Source: Phyllobacteriaceae bacterium
GTDB taxonomy: Bacteria; Pseudomonadota; Alphaproteobacteria; Rhizobiales; Devosiaceae
Reading direction: 5' to 3'
NCBI GenBank assembly: GCA_012799265.1
Contig: JAAZLP010000306.1
Span: 1 to 24,284 of the forward strand
Length of the DNA stretch: 24,284 nucleotides
Shown piece by piece: positions 1 to 7,008 of this stretch (the stretch's first letter is position 1; each line of letters opens with the position of its first letter). The position numbers were made by a program, and so were the translations under genes. The notes beneath the pieces were generated by a model that worked only from the letters and a program-made list of their open reading frames with translations, ran no database searches and had not been told where the DNA came from.

Positions 1-899
1 TCGAAGGCCTCAAGGCCGAAGCCGACTGGATCGCTCTGTCATTCGTGCAGCGCCCCGAAGACATTATTGACGTGCGCAAGATCGTGCAGGGTCGCGCTGG
101 CGTCATGGCCAAGATCGAAAAGCCGCAGGCGATCGAGCGCCTTGAAGAGATCGTCAAGCTCTCCGACGCCATCATGGTCGCCCGTGGCGATCTCGGCGTC
201 GAACTGCCGCTCGAGACCGTGCCGGGCCTGCAAAAGCGCATGATCCGCATGTGCCGCCGCTACGGCAAGCCGGTGGTTGTTGCCACCCAGATGCTCGAAT
301 CCATGATCACCGCGCCGGTCCCGACCCGCGCCGAGGTCTCCGACGTCTCCATCGCCGTCTTCGAAGGCGCCGACGCTGTCATGCTCTCGGCCGAATCCGC
401 CTCCGGCCAGTACCCGATCGAAGCTGTCGCCACCATGAACCGCGTTGCCGTGGCCGTTGAAAGCGACGGCAATTATCGCGGCATTATCCGCGCCGCCCAG
501 ACCGAGCCGGAAGCCACCGCCGCAGACGCCATCTCGGCCGCGACGCGTCAGGTTGCCGAAACCCTCGATCTGGCTGCCATCGTCACCTATACCGCCTCTG
601 GCTCAACCGGCATCCGCGCCGCCCGCGAGCGGCCGAGCAAGCCGATAATCGCCCTCTCACCCAATCTGCGCACCATTCGCCGTCTCTCCGTCGTCTGGGG
701 GATCCACTGCGTCCAGACCGAAGATGCCGTGAACCTCGAAGACATGGTCGATCGCGCCTGCGTCATCGCCTACCAGGAAGGCTTTGCCCGCCCCGGCGAC
801 CGCATCGCCATCACCGCCGGCGTGCCGCTCGGCACCCCCGGCGCCACCAACATGCTCCGCATCGCCTTCGTCCGCCAAGACGGCGCGGGTTCGAGCTGA
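1..899 (+). CDS. pyk: Pyruvate kinase, C-terminal part (5' end outside window)
   Basis: This is the last ~299 codons of pyruvate kinase, which transfers phosphate from phosphoenolpyruvate to ADP in the final step of glycolysis. The open frame enters from the left edge. Visible family motifs are AKIEKPQA (catalytic lysine region), ARGDLGVELP (metal/substrate-binding Glu-Asp region), ATQMLESM and PTRAEVSDV, all from the TIM barrel. They are followed by a complete C-terminal alpha/beta domain ending ITAGVPLGTPGATN. The stop is TGA, followed 25 bases later by a strong terminator, so this gene probably ends its transcription unit. The start, N-terminus and B domain cannot be judged here. Identification is secure. 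Whether the organism has further isozymes is not visible. Confidence 0.96.
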   Translation, partial: EGLKAEADWIALSFVQRPEDIIDVRKIVQGRAGVMAKIEKPQAIERLEEIVKLSDAIMVARGDLGVELPLETVPGLQKRMIRMCRRYGKPVVVATQMLESMITAPVPTRAEVSDVSIAVFEGADAVMLSAESASGQYPIEAVATMNRVAVAVESDGNYRGIIRAAQTEPEATAADAISAATRQVAETLDLAAIVTYTASGSTGIRAARERPSKPIIALSPNLRTIRRLSVVWGIHCVQTEDAVNLEDMVDRACVIAYQEGFARPGDRIAITAGVPLGTPGATNMLRIAFVRQDGAGSS

Positions 900-924
900 G
901 GCTCATCAGAACCCACTGATCTGG

Positions 925-953
925 AAAAGCCCGCGTCACGCGGGCTTTTTTTT
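925..953. terminator. Bidirectional intrinsic terminator between pyk and the omp gene
   Basis: A perfect 11-bp stem (AAAAGCCCGCG / CGCGGGCTTTT) with a 3-base TCA loop spans 925-949. On the + strand the U-tract continues to 953 (eight T in all). Read on the - strand the same hairpin ends in TTTTCC, so it can also stop transcription of the convergent beta-barrel gene, whose stop codon is only 11 bases away. Confidence 0.93.
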
Positions 954-963
954 ATTGGTACAT

Positions 964-1641
964 CTAGAAATGCCAGTTCACCCCAAGTCGGCCGATATGG
1001 ACTTGCGGACGCAGCTCCACGGCCTCGTTCGCGCCATCCGCCCCCATCTCGGCCTCGTGCCGGCCGAACCGATAGAAGGCATATTCACCCCGAAGCGACA
1101 TGTTATCGCTGATGATGACCTCGCTACCCACGCCGATGGTCCAACCCCAGGCGTGAGCCTCAAGGCTAGTATCTGCGCCAGCGACAGGCCGTATCGTGCC
1201 GCGCCACCCGGCGAACGCCACCCCGCCCGCCACAAAGAGAAGGCTTCGGTCAATCGCAAGCCCAGCCCTGCCCCTGACCGCCCCCAGCCATCCCATGTCG
1301 CTCACACAGAGCGTACCGGTCCCGGGCAGGCATTCCCTCATCCCACCGATGCCGGACCAGGCCATGTCTCCTTCAACGCCGAAAACGTATCGCTTTACCT
1401 GCCAGTTCGCCCCCAGCGTCACGCCGAGAACCGAGCCGCGCAGCGGCACTTCGCCGGCCGCTAGGTGTTGGCTGGAGGCGGTGAGCATGCCGGAGCCATA
1501 ACCGGCATGAAGGCCGCCATAGATCCCGCTCCAGTCAAAGGCCGGGTCGGCGATGCGCACGGGAAAAACGCCGCGCAGGTCCTGTGCAAGGACCGGAGCA
1601 ACCAAGGCACTGGCAGCGGCAACCAGGACTCCAAAGCGCAT
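964..1641 (-). CDS. Outer-membrane beta-barrel protein (Omp25/RopB-like porin family)
   Basis: The 225-residue product starts with a typical signal peptide (about residues 1-19, cut predicted after VLA, before QDLRG). The mature part has alternating Gly/aromatic strands (DWSGIYGGLHAGYGSG, then repeated amphipathic segments). The chain ends in Phe (GVNWHF), the C-terminal aromatic signature recognised by the BAM assembly machinery. Size and layout fit the 8-stranded Omp25/RopB-type outer-membrane proteins common in Hyphomicrobiales. The role is probably structural or envelope integrity; no substrate can be inferred. It lies 42 bases downstream of the SRPBCC gene and may be co-transcribed. A stem-loop covers most of that gap and would pair the purine-rich stretch just before the ATG. 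Family-level call is good; the exact subfamily is uncertain. Confidence 0.8.
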   Translation of the reverse strand: MRFGVLVAAASALVAPVLAQDLRGVFPVRIADPAFDWSGIYGGLHAGYGSGMLTASSQHLAAGEVPLRGSVLGVTLGANWQVKRYVFGVEGDMAWSGIGGMRECLPGTGTLCVSDMGWLGAVRGRAGLAIDRSLLFVAGGVAFAGWRGTIRPVAGADTSLEAHAWGWTIGVGSEVIISDNMSLRGEYAFYRFGRHEAEMGADGANEAVELRPQVHIGRLGVNWHF

Positions 1642-1646
1642 GACAA

Positions 1647-1675
1647 CCCCATCGGTCTCAATGGAGACCTTGGGG
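1647..1675 (-). promoter_or_regulatory. Leader stem-loop overlapping the ribosome-binding region of the omp gene
   Basis: On the - strand the 42-base gap before the beta-barrel gene folds as CCCCA / TGGGG (5 bp) closed on GGTCTC / GAGACC (6 bp) with a CATT tip and a small internal loop. The TGGGG arm is the only purine-rich candidate Shine-Dalgarno stretch and sits 5 bases before the ATG. It could hide the ribosome site, or act as a weak terminator for the upstream gene, although it has no U-tract. Confidence 0.45.
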
Positions 1676-1683
1676 CGCTATGG

Positions 1684-2142
1684 TTAGCCGTCGCTTAGCT
1701 TACGCCCTGGGGTAACTACGTGCTCAGCCCCGTGGGAGAACTGCTTTTCCAACACCGCCTTCAGCCTCGAAAGATCCGTCGAGATCGACTCGATGGTGGC
1801 GGAAAATTCCTCGGGGCTCATGTCATTGCGCTGGATGAAGGTAAAGCTCAGCTCGGTCCGCGCGCCATCCGGACAGGCACGCATCGGCATCCACAATGGT
1901 TCAGCCTCATCCGGGCGGAACACCGCGTGATCGAGTATCCCCTCCGCATTGGGCGAGGAAAACCGGATATGCCGCGTGCCGCCAAAATGTACTTCGGCAG
2001 CCCAGTCGCCATTGTCCAGCTGATGATATGTTTCCGGATAGACCGCCGCCCAATCCGCATAGTTCTGCGGATCAGCGAGATAAGGGTAGGCCAGCTCAAA
2101 AGGGACGTCGATCGTAACGACTATCGTATGCGAAAGCGCCAT
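1684..2142 (-). CDS. SRPBCC (START-like/polyketide cyclase fold) protein
   Basis: A 152-residue protein beginning MALSHTIVVTIDVPFELAY. The opening beta-strand followed by a helix containing DPQNYADWAAVYPETY is the typical N-terminal pattern of SRPBCC ligand-binding proteins (IDVPFELAYPYLADPQNYADW-like). The middle has several beta-strands, and the end carries a long amphipathic helix (about residues 110-137), which in this fold packs over the cavity. The C-terminal ~15 residues look disordered. No catalytic residues are diagnostic and the ligand is unknown. It lies between rpmJ and the beta-barrel gene on the same strand, separated from rpmJ by a 14-bp perfect hairpin, so it probably has its own transcript or depends on readthrough. 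The fold call is fairly confident; the function is not known. Confidence 0.7.
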   Translation of the reverse strand: MALSHTIVVTIDVPFELAYPYLADPQNYADWAAVYPETYHQLDNGDWAAEVHFGGTRHIRFSSPNAEGILDHAVFRPDEAEPLWMPMRACPDGARTELSFTFIQRNDMSPEEFSATIESISTDLSRLKAVLEKQFSHGAEHVVTPGRKLSDG

Positions 2143-2180
2143 GCCGCATCACCCGCTAGGACACAACACCTATTTCATAC

Positions 2181-2212
2181 AGCAAGGCCCGCACTAACGT
2201 GCGGGCCTTGCT
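2181..2212 (-). terminator. Perfect 14-bp hairpin downstream of rpmJ
   Basis: AGCAAGGCCCGCAC and its exact complement GTGCGGGCCTTGCT flank a 4-base TAAC loop. It sits 28 bases after the rpmJ stop and is the only obvious transcription stop for that gene. The U-tract is atypical: on the - strand the A/T run lies before the stem rather than after it. It may therefore be a weak terminator or a 3'-end stabilising hairpin. Confidence 0.55.
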
Positions 2213-2240
2213 TAAAAAATTTTGCTATGGATAGAAGCGC

Positions 2241-2366
2241 TTAGCCCTGGCGAGCCTTGAAGCGCTTGTCCACCTTGTTGATGATGTAAACGCGGCCGCG
2301 ACGGCGGACGAGCTTGTTCGCGCGGTGGCGAGTCATCAACGCCTTCAGCGAGTTGCGGATCTTCAT
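2241..2366 (-). CDS. rpmJ: 50S ribosomal protein L36, type B (cysteine-free)
   Basis: This 41-residue gene reads MKIRNSLKALMTRHRANK...VRRRGRVYIINKVDKRFKARQG. It matches L36, a small, very basic protein of the large ribosomal subunit. It lacks the Cys/His zinc-binding residues of the classic short L36, so it is the zinc-independent (YkgO-like) type, common as the L36 in alphaproteobacteria. The start ATG at 2366 has a GAGGA motif about 8 bases upstream. A near-consensus promoter lies at 2422-2450 and a leader hairpin at 2393-2408. A perfect hairpin follows the gene. Identification is secure. Confidence 0.95.
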   Translation of the reverse strand: MKIRNSLKALMTRHRANKLVRRRGRVYIINKVDKRFKARQG

Positions 2367-2392
2367 CTTCGTAATCCTCGGTCAAACAAAAG

Positions 2393-2408
2393 GGGCGCCA
2401 AGGCGCCC
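2393..2408 (-). promoter_or_regulatory. rpmJ leader hairpin followed by a T-rich run
   Basis: On the - strand the leader holds GGGCGCC-TT-GGCGCCC, which folds as a 5-bp stem (GGGCG/CGCCC) with a six-base loop and is directly followed by CTTTTGTTT. This looks like a small intrinsic terminator or attenuator, placed about 7 bases after the predicted start of transcription and about 27 bases before the rpmJ ATG. Confidence 0.4.
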
Positions 2409-2421
2409 AAAAACTGGCTTC

Positions 2422-2450
2422 TACATAGGGAAGTTGACCTGCCCTGTCAA
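2422..2450 (-). promoter_or_regulatory. Sigma-70 promoter of rpmJ
   Basis: Read on the - strand: TTGACA (2450-2445), a 17-base spacer, then TATGTA (2427-2422). The -35 is perfect, the -10 matches 4 of 6, and the spacing is optimal. The start of transcription is expected near 2415, giving a leader of about 50 bases. This is the best-scoring housekeeping promoter I find in the window and fits a constitutively needed ribosomal protein gene. Confidence 0.8.
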
Positions 2451-2539
2451 CGCAGTTTGCATTGAGTTTTCCCCGTTAACGTGGGGGTGATGCAGGCGCC
2501 CTATTCTTGGGACGCGATCTCTACTACCGGTGCCCCCAA

Positions 2540-3034
2540 ATGGCAAATCCTGCCCAGCTCAAACGCGGCATTCTGATCATCGACCCACAGCCCAATATGG
2601 CGACCCTGGTGGCGACGATGCTCTTTGCCATTGGTCGGCGCGACATCCGCGAGACCAATGACGCGACCCAGGCCATGATGGAAATGCGCCGTCGGCAATT
2701 CGATGTGATCATCATCGATGACGCTGTGACCAACCCTGACGCCGTCGAACTGGTGCGACGCCTTCGCGCCAGCCCTGACGGCCTCAATCGCACGACGCCC
2801 GTGATCATGATGGCCGCAGCGCCCGATGCCACCCGCATCGCTGCCGCGCGGGATGCCGGCGTCACTGAATTCTTGAGAAAACCGTTTGCGGCCACCCATC
2901 TTGCCGCCCGGCTCGACAGCATTGCCGAAAAGCCGCGCGACTTCATTGAGCATGAAACCTATACCGGCCCCGACCGGCGGCGACGCCTTGTCGGCAGCGA
3001 CGCGCCCGCGCGCCGCGCTGCCGACAAAAGCTGA
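2540..3034 (+). CDS. Stand-alone response-regulator receiver protein with GPDRRRR tail
   Basis: From the ATG at 2540 the product is 164 residues. Residues ~10-128 form a CheY-like receiver: GILIID (strand 1), FDVIIIDD with phospho-acceptor candidate Asp60, PVIMMAA (strand 4), and EFLRKPF with the conserved Lys114. Two standard residues are altered. The acidic pair near the N-terminus keeps only Asp15 (the second is Pro16), and the Thr/Ser switch residue is Ala92. The DxxMP motif after Asp60 is also lost. The tail carries GPDRRRR (143-149), a motif I associate with alphaproteobacterial single-domain receivers, and no output domain. A TTG 33 bases upstream could extend it, but the extension looks non-native. 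The end is 3 bases from convergent oppF. No partner kinase is visible. Confidence 0.82.
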   Translation: MANPAQLKRGILIIDPQPNMATLVATMLFAIGRRDIRETNDATQAMMEMRRRQFDVIIIDDAVTNPDAVELVRRLRASPDGLNRTTPVIMMAAAPDATRIAAARDAGVTEFLRKPFAATHLAARLDSIAEKPRDFIEHETYTGPDRRRRLVGSDAPARRAADKS

Positions 3035-3037
3035 GCC

Positions 3038-4066
3038 TCAGGCGCCGAGGACGGCCTCGGCCTCTTCCGGGATCTCGATCTCGCGCCAGCGGATGCAGGC
3101 AACCAGACGCCCCCCCTCGATGGTTTCGAGCGGCGGCCGCACCTCGGCGCAACGCTGCTGCGCAAAGCGGCAACGGGTGCGGAAAGTACAGCCCGATGGC
3201 GGATTGATCGGCGAGGGGATTTCCCCCTTCAGCGCATCGATATTGCGCTGCCGCGCCAGTTTCGGATCAGGTATCGGCACCGCCGTCAGCAGCGCCCGCG
3301 TATAGGGGTGCTTGGGATCGTTATAGATCTCGTCGCCCGTCGCCAGCTCGACGATCCGGCCCAGATAAAGCACCAGGATGCGATCCGAGACGTGCCGCAC
3401 GACCGAGAGATTGTGCGAGATGAAGATCAGCGTCAGCCCGAACTCGTCCTTGAGCTCGGATAGCAGATTGAGGATCTGCGCCTGGATCGACACGTCCAGC
3501 GCCGACACCGGCTCGTCGCAGACGATGAGCTTGGGTTCGGTGATGAGCGCGCGGGCAATGCCGATACGCTGCGCCTGCCCGCCCGAAAATTCGTGCGGAT
3601 AGCGGTTGATCATCTCCGGCAGAAGCCCGACCGCTTCCATCATCTTGAGCACGCGGGCGCGCCGCTCGGCCTTGTTGAATTCCGGCTTCAGCGTCTTGAG
3701 CGGGTCTTCGATGATCTCGCCCACCGTCATGCGCGGATTGAGCGAAGCCAGCGGGTCCTGGAAGATGATCTGGAGGTCCGCGCGCCGCTTGCGCATTTCC
3801 TCGGCCGGCACCTTGGTGAGGTCCTGCCCCAGCCAGAGCACCTGCCCCTCATCGGGGTTGATCAGCTGCAGGATGCAGCGGCCCAGCGTGGACTTGCCAC
3901 AGCCGCTCTCGCCCACAATGCCCAGCGTTTCGCCGCGGCGGACGGAGAAGTTGATGTTTTCCAGCGCGGTCAGCTTGAGCTTGCGCGAGAAAAGACCGGT
4001 AGCGATCGAGAAGGTCTTCTTGAGATCCTTGATCTCGATGAGATTGGTCACAGCATCACTCATCAT
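3038..4066 (-). CDS. oppF: Oligopeptide ABC transporter ATP-binding protein OppF
   Basis: A 342-residue ATPase of the peptide importer, one of two nucleotide-binding subunits on the cytoplasmic face. It shows Walker A GESGCGKST (about residues 52-60), a Q-loop in FQDPLASLNP, signature FSGGQAQRIGIARAL, Walker B LIVCDEPVSALD and switch His in FISHNLS. Then comes the C-terminal oligopeptide/HPY extension with CTFRTRCRFAQQRC, typical of OppF/DppF. The start is placed at the ATG at 4066 because it overlaps the oppD stop in ATGA and has AAAGG 5 bases upstream; a second ATG follows immediately. The longer open frame upstream lies inside oppD. It is the last gene of the opp operon. Subunit identity follows from gene order and sequence. 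Confidence 0.94.
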   Translation of the reverse strand: MMSDAVTNLIEIKDLKKTFSIATGLFSRKLKLTALENINFSVRRGETLGIVGESGCGKSTLGRCILQLINPDEGQVLWLGQDLTKVPAEEMRKRRADLQIIFQDPLASLNPRMTVGEIIEDPLKTLKPEFNKAERRARVLKMMEAVGLLPEMINRYPHEFSGGQAQRIGIARALITEPKLIVCDEPVSALDVSIQAQILNLLSELKDEFGLTLIFISHNLSVVRHVSDRILVLYLGRIVELATGDEIYNDPKHPYTRALLTAVPIPDPKLARQRNIDALKGEIPSPINPPSGCTFRTRCRFAQQRCAEVRPPLETIEGGRLVACIRWREIEIPEEAEAVLGA

Positions 4067-5052
4067 GCGACCTTTCCATATTTGAGCGGACCTTCGTAGA
4101 AGCACGCCTTCTGGCGGGTAGAACCCGGCTCGACAGGCGCCAGCGGCGGCCGTTCCTCAAGGCAACGGTCAAAGCAGAAGGCACAACGCGGATTGAAAGA
4201 ACACCCTTTGGGCAGATGCTCAAGGCTCGGCGGCAGCCCTTGGATCGGGTCGAGCCGCTCGGCGCGCTTGGCGATGTGCGGCGTCGAGTGCAGCAGGCCC
4301 AGCGTATAGGGGTGGCGCGGATCGTAGAAGAGCTCGTCGACATTCCCGGTTTCCACCGCCCGGCCGCCATACATCACCATCATCCGGTCAGCCACACCGG
4401 CCACCACACCCAGATCGTGGGTGATGATGACAAGCGACGTGCCGAAATCGTCGGTCAGCGTCTTGAAGAGGTCGAGCATCTGCGCCTGAACGGTCACGTC
4501 GAGCGCCGTTGTCGGTTCGTCGGCGATGAGGATCTTCGGCTGGCACAGCAGCGCCATGGCGATCATCACACGCTGGCGCATGCCGCCCGACATTTCATGC
4601 GGATAGGCATTGGCGCGCTTGGCCGGCTCAGGAATGCCGACGCGTTCAAGCATTTCGACCGCGGTCTTCTCGGCCTGCCGCTGGTCAAACCCGCGATGCT
4701 TGACCAGAACTTCGGCCAGCTGCGTTTTGACCTTGAGGCTTGGATTGAGCGAGGTCATTGGATCCTGAAAGATCATGGCAATGTCCTTGCCACGGATCCT
4801 GTCGAGCTTGGATTTCTCCATGCCCACCAGGTTCACATCCCCCAGCATGGCCTTGCCGCTGGTGGAGCCATTCTTGGCCAGAAGCCCCATGATGGAGAGG
4901 AAGGCCTGGCTCTTGCCCGAGCCGGACTCGCCCACCACGGCCAGCGTTTCACCGGCCTCAAGGCTGAAGTTGAGATTGTTGACCGCGCGCACTTCGCTCT
5001 CATGGAGGGCAAAGGTGACGCTGAGGTCCTGAACATCAAGTACTTTGGTCAT
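4063..5052 (-). CDS. oppD: Oligopeptide ABC transporter ATP-binding protein OppD
   Basis: A 329-residue ATPase that pairs with OppF. Walker A is GESGSGKSQ (about 41-49, with the Gln typical of OppD), the Q-loop is MIFQDPMTSLNP, the signature MSGGMRQRVMIAMAL, Walker B ILIADEPTTALD, and the switch His is in IITHDLG. The C-terminus has the CSFNPRCAFCFDRC cysteine motif of the oligopeptide-type extension. The start at 5052 shares its A with the oppC stop (TGATG) and has AAGGA about 6 bases upstream. The reading frame stays open upstream to 5436, but that part lies within oppC and is not expected to be translated in this frame. The stop overlaps the oppF start by 4 bases, so expression is likely coupled. 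Confidence 0.94.
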   Translation of the reverse strand: MTKVLDVQDLSVTFALHESEVRAVNNLNFSLEAGETLAVVGESGSGKSQAFLSIMGLLAKNGSTSGKAMLGDVNLVGMEKSKLDRIRGKDIAMIFQDPMTSLNPSLKVKTQLAEVLVKHRGFDQRQAEKTAVEMLERVGIPEPAKRANAYPHEMSGGMRQRVMIAMALLCQPKILIADEPTTALDVTVQAQMLDLFKTLTDDFGTSLVIITHDLGVVAGVADRMMVMYGGRAVETGNVDELFYDPRHPYTLGLLHSTPHIAKRAERLDPIQGLPPSLEHLPKGCSFNPRCAFCFDRCLEERPPLAPVEPGSTRQKACFYEGPLKYGKVA

Positions 5053-5972
5053 CAGCGATCCTTGGGGTCGAGCGCGTCGCGCAAACCGTCCCCGATATAG
5101 GTCAGGGCGAAGAGCAGCGTGACGAGCACCGCAGCGGGTGCCAGCAGCATCCAGGGCAGCACTTCGGCCACCGGCGCACCGGCGGAAATCAGCGTACCCA
5201 GCGAGGTCTGCGGCTCCTGCACACCAAGACCGAGATAGGAGAGGAAGCTCTCGGCAATGATGATTTCGGGAATGGTCAGCGTCGCATAGATCACCACCGG
5301 ACCGGTCAGGTTCGGCACGATATGGCGCATGATGATGGTGAAGGGTTTCGCCCCGCCGGCGCGCGCCGCTTCCACGAACTCCTTCTCCTTGATGGAGAGG
5401 GTTTGCCCGCGCACGATACGCGCCATGGTCAGCCATTCGATGGCCCCGATGCCCACAAACAGCAGCACCGGATTACGCCCGAACATCACCATCAGGATGA
5501 TGACGAAGAGGATGTAAGGCAGCGCATACATGACGTCGACGATACGCATCATGACAGCGTCGACACGGCCACCGAAATAGCCAGCCACCGCGCCATAGAC
5601 GACGCCGATTGACACCGAGACCACGGTGGCCACAAAGGCCACGATGAGGCTCATCTGCGTCCCCTGCAGCACGCGGGCCGCCATGTCGCGCCCGTTCTGG
5701 TCAGTGCCCAGATAGTGCCCCGCCTCGAAATTGGGCGGCTTGCGGATATTGGACCAGTCGACCTGCGAATAGCCCCAGGGCAGGAAATAGGGGCCGATGA
5801 AGGCGACGAGGACAATCAGGACGACGATGACAATGGAGGCAACCGCCGCCTTGTTGCGCACGAGACGGCGCATTGCGTCCTGGGTGAGCGAACGACCCTT
5901 TGGCGGATCCAGCTTTTCCAGCTGGTTCGCATAGGCGGTCAGCACCTGATCTTTACCGGTAAGGCCGGGCAT
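5052..5972 (-). CDS. oppC: Oligopeptide ABC transporter permease OppC
   Basis: A 306-residue inner-membrane permease. An N-terminal cytoplasmic arm (about 40 residues) is followed by a first membrane helix (VASIVIVVLIVLVAFIGPYF). After a periplasmic stretch with HYLGTDQNGRD, five further helices follow. The EAA coupling loop is recognisable in EFVEAARAGGAKPF. The C-terminus GDGLRDALDPKDR closely matches the end of enterobacterial OppC as I remember it. The start overlaps the oppB stop by one base (TAATG), with GAGG upstream. It forms the heterodimeric channel with OppB. Confidence 0.94.
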   Translation of the reverse strand: MPGLTGKDQVLTAYANQLEKLDPPKGRSLTQDAMRRLVRNKAAVASIVIVVLIVLVAFIGPYFLPWGYSQVDWSNIRKPPNFEAGHYLGTDQNGRDMAARVLQGTQMSLIVAFVATVVSVSIGVVYGAVAGYFGGRVDAVMMRIVDVMYALPYILFVIILMVMFGRNPVLLFVGIGAIEWLTMARIVRGQTLSIKEKEFVEAARAGGAKPFTIIMRHIVPNLTGPVVIYATLTIPEIIIAESFLSYLGLGVQEPQTSLGTLISAGAPVAEVLPWMLLAPAAVLVTLLFALTYIGDGLRDALDPKDR

Positions 5973-6895
5973 TAGCGGTACCTCACCTTGGGATCGAGCC
6001 AGGCATAGATGAGGTCAACGATCAGATTGAGAGCCAGAATGATGAACATGTAGAGAATGGTTGTTCCCAGCACGATGCCATAGTCGCGGTTGAGCGCGGC
6101 CTGGACGAAATATTTGCCGATGCCGGGCAGACCAAAAATCTGCTCGACGGCGAGCGAGCCGGTGAGGAGATAGGAGAGCCCCGGCCCGAGATAGGAGACG
6201 ACGGGGAGCAGCGCCGGCTTGATGGCGTGACGCGCCAGCACCAGCCGTTCGCCCAGACCCTTCGAGCGGGCCGTGCGCACATAATTGGTGCCCAGCACTT
6301 CGATCATCGAGCCGCGCATCAGGCGGCTGATACGGGCAGCATGCGGCCAGGCGAGAACCGTCACAGGCAGCACAAGGTGCGCGATGGATCCGGTGACCCA
6401 GCCGCCCGCCGGCAGCCAGCCCAGATAGACGCCAAACCATAGCTGCAGCAGCGCCGCCATGAGGAAGTTCGGCACCACGACGCCCAGCATCACCGCCAGC
6501 ACGAGAATGTAGTCCGGCCACTTGTTCTGGTTCACGGCAGCAATCATGCCGGCCAGCAGGCCAATGACGGTAGCGATGACAAAGGCGCTCAGCGCCATGG
6601 TCAGCGTGAAGGGGAAGCCGATGCGGATGAGGTCGGAAACGTTGAACCCGTCGATCACCATGGAGGGACCGAGGTCACCCTGCAAAAGGCGCCCGATATA
6701 GAGGAAATATTGGGTGATCAGCGGCTGATCGAGATTGTAGTGCGCGCGCAGGTTGGCCAGCACGGTCGGCGGCAGCGCACGTTCACCATCAAAGGGTCCA
6801 CCCGGCGCCAGGCGCAGGATGAAAAAGCAGATCGTCACGGCAATCAGGGCAATCGGAATGGCCGAAAGCACACGCCGGAAGGCATAGGACAGCAT
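5972..6895 (-). CDS. oppB: Oligopeptide ABC transporter permease OppB
   Basis: A 307-residue permease with a first membrane helix at residues ~9-27 and five later helices. LRLAPGGPFDGERALPP and the EAA loop RTARSKGLGERLV strongly recall E. coli OppB (APGSPFTGERTLPP, RTARAKGLP). The C-terminus ends YAWLDPKVRYR, also OppB-like. The ATG at 6895 has AAGGAG 10 bases upstream. It is separated from oppA by 113 bases containing a strong hairpin, so it is expected at lower level than the binding protein. Confidence 0.94.
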   Translation of the reverse strand: MLSYAFRRVLSAIPIALIAVTICFFILRLAPGGPFDGERALPPTVLANLRAHYNLDQPLITQYFLYIGRLLQGDLGPSMVIDGFNVSDLIRIGFPFTLTMALSAFVIATVIGLLAGMIAAVNQNKWPDYILVLAVMLGVVVPNFLMAALLQLWFGVYLGWLPAGGWVTGSIAHLVLPVTVLAWPHAARISRLMRGSMIEVLGTNYVRTARSKGLGERLVLARHAIKPALLPVVSYLGPGLSYLLTGSLAVEQIFGLPGIGKYFVQAALNRDYGIVLGTTILYMFIILALNLIVDLIYAWLDPKVRYR

Positions 6896-6962
6896 ATGTC
6901 ATGAACTCCTTGGCCGGGGGCGCGAGTCGGAGGGGCCGAAAGCGCTGGCCGGACAAAAGAAC

Positions 6963-6986
6963 CGTGGGGGCCATTTGGCCCCCACG
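6963..6986 (-). terminator. oppA-oppB intergenic hairpin (partial terminator or 3' stabiliser)
   Basis: A perfect 10-bp stem CGTGGGGGCC / GGCCCCCACG with a 4-base loop lies just after the oppA stop. On the - strand it is followed by GTTCTTTTGTCC, a modest U-rich stretch. Such hairpins between a binding-protein gene and its permease genes commonly give excess binding protein through partial termination or mRNA protection. The position fits that role. Confidence 0.65.
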
Positions 6987-7008
6987 ATCAGATTTTTCGA
7001 TCTTCCGA

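Noticed and set aside
2507..2539. TTG start extending the receiver protein by 11 residues
   Set aside because: The extension (GRDLYYRCPQ) is unlike receiver N-termini and the ATG at 2540 fits the domain start better.
3044..3061. Hairpin GCCGAGG/CCTCGGC as terminator for the receiver gene
   Set aside because: It lies inside the oppF coding end, has no U-tract, and such GC stems are common by chance at this base composition.
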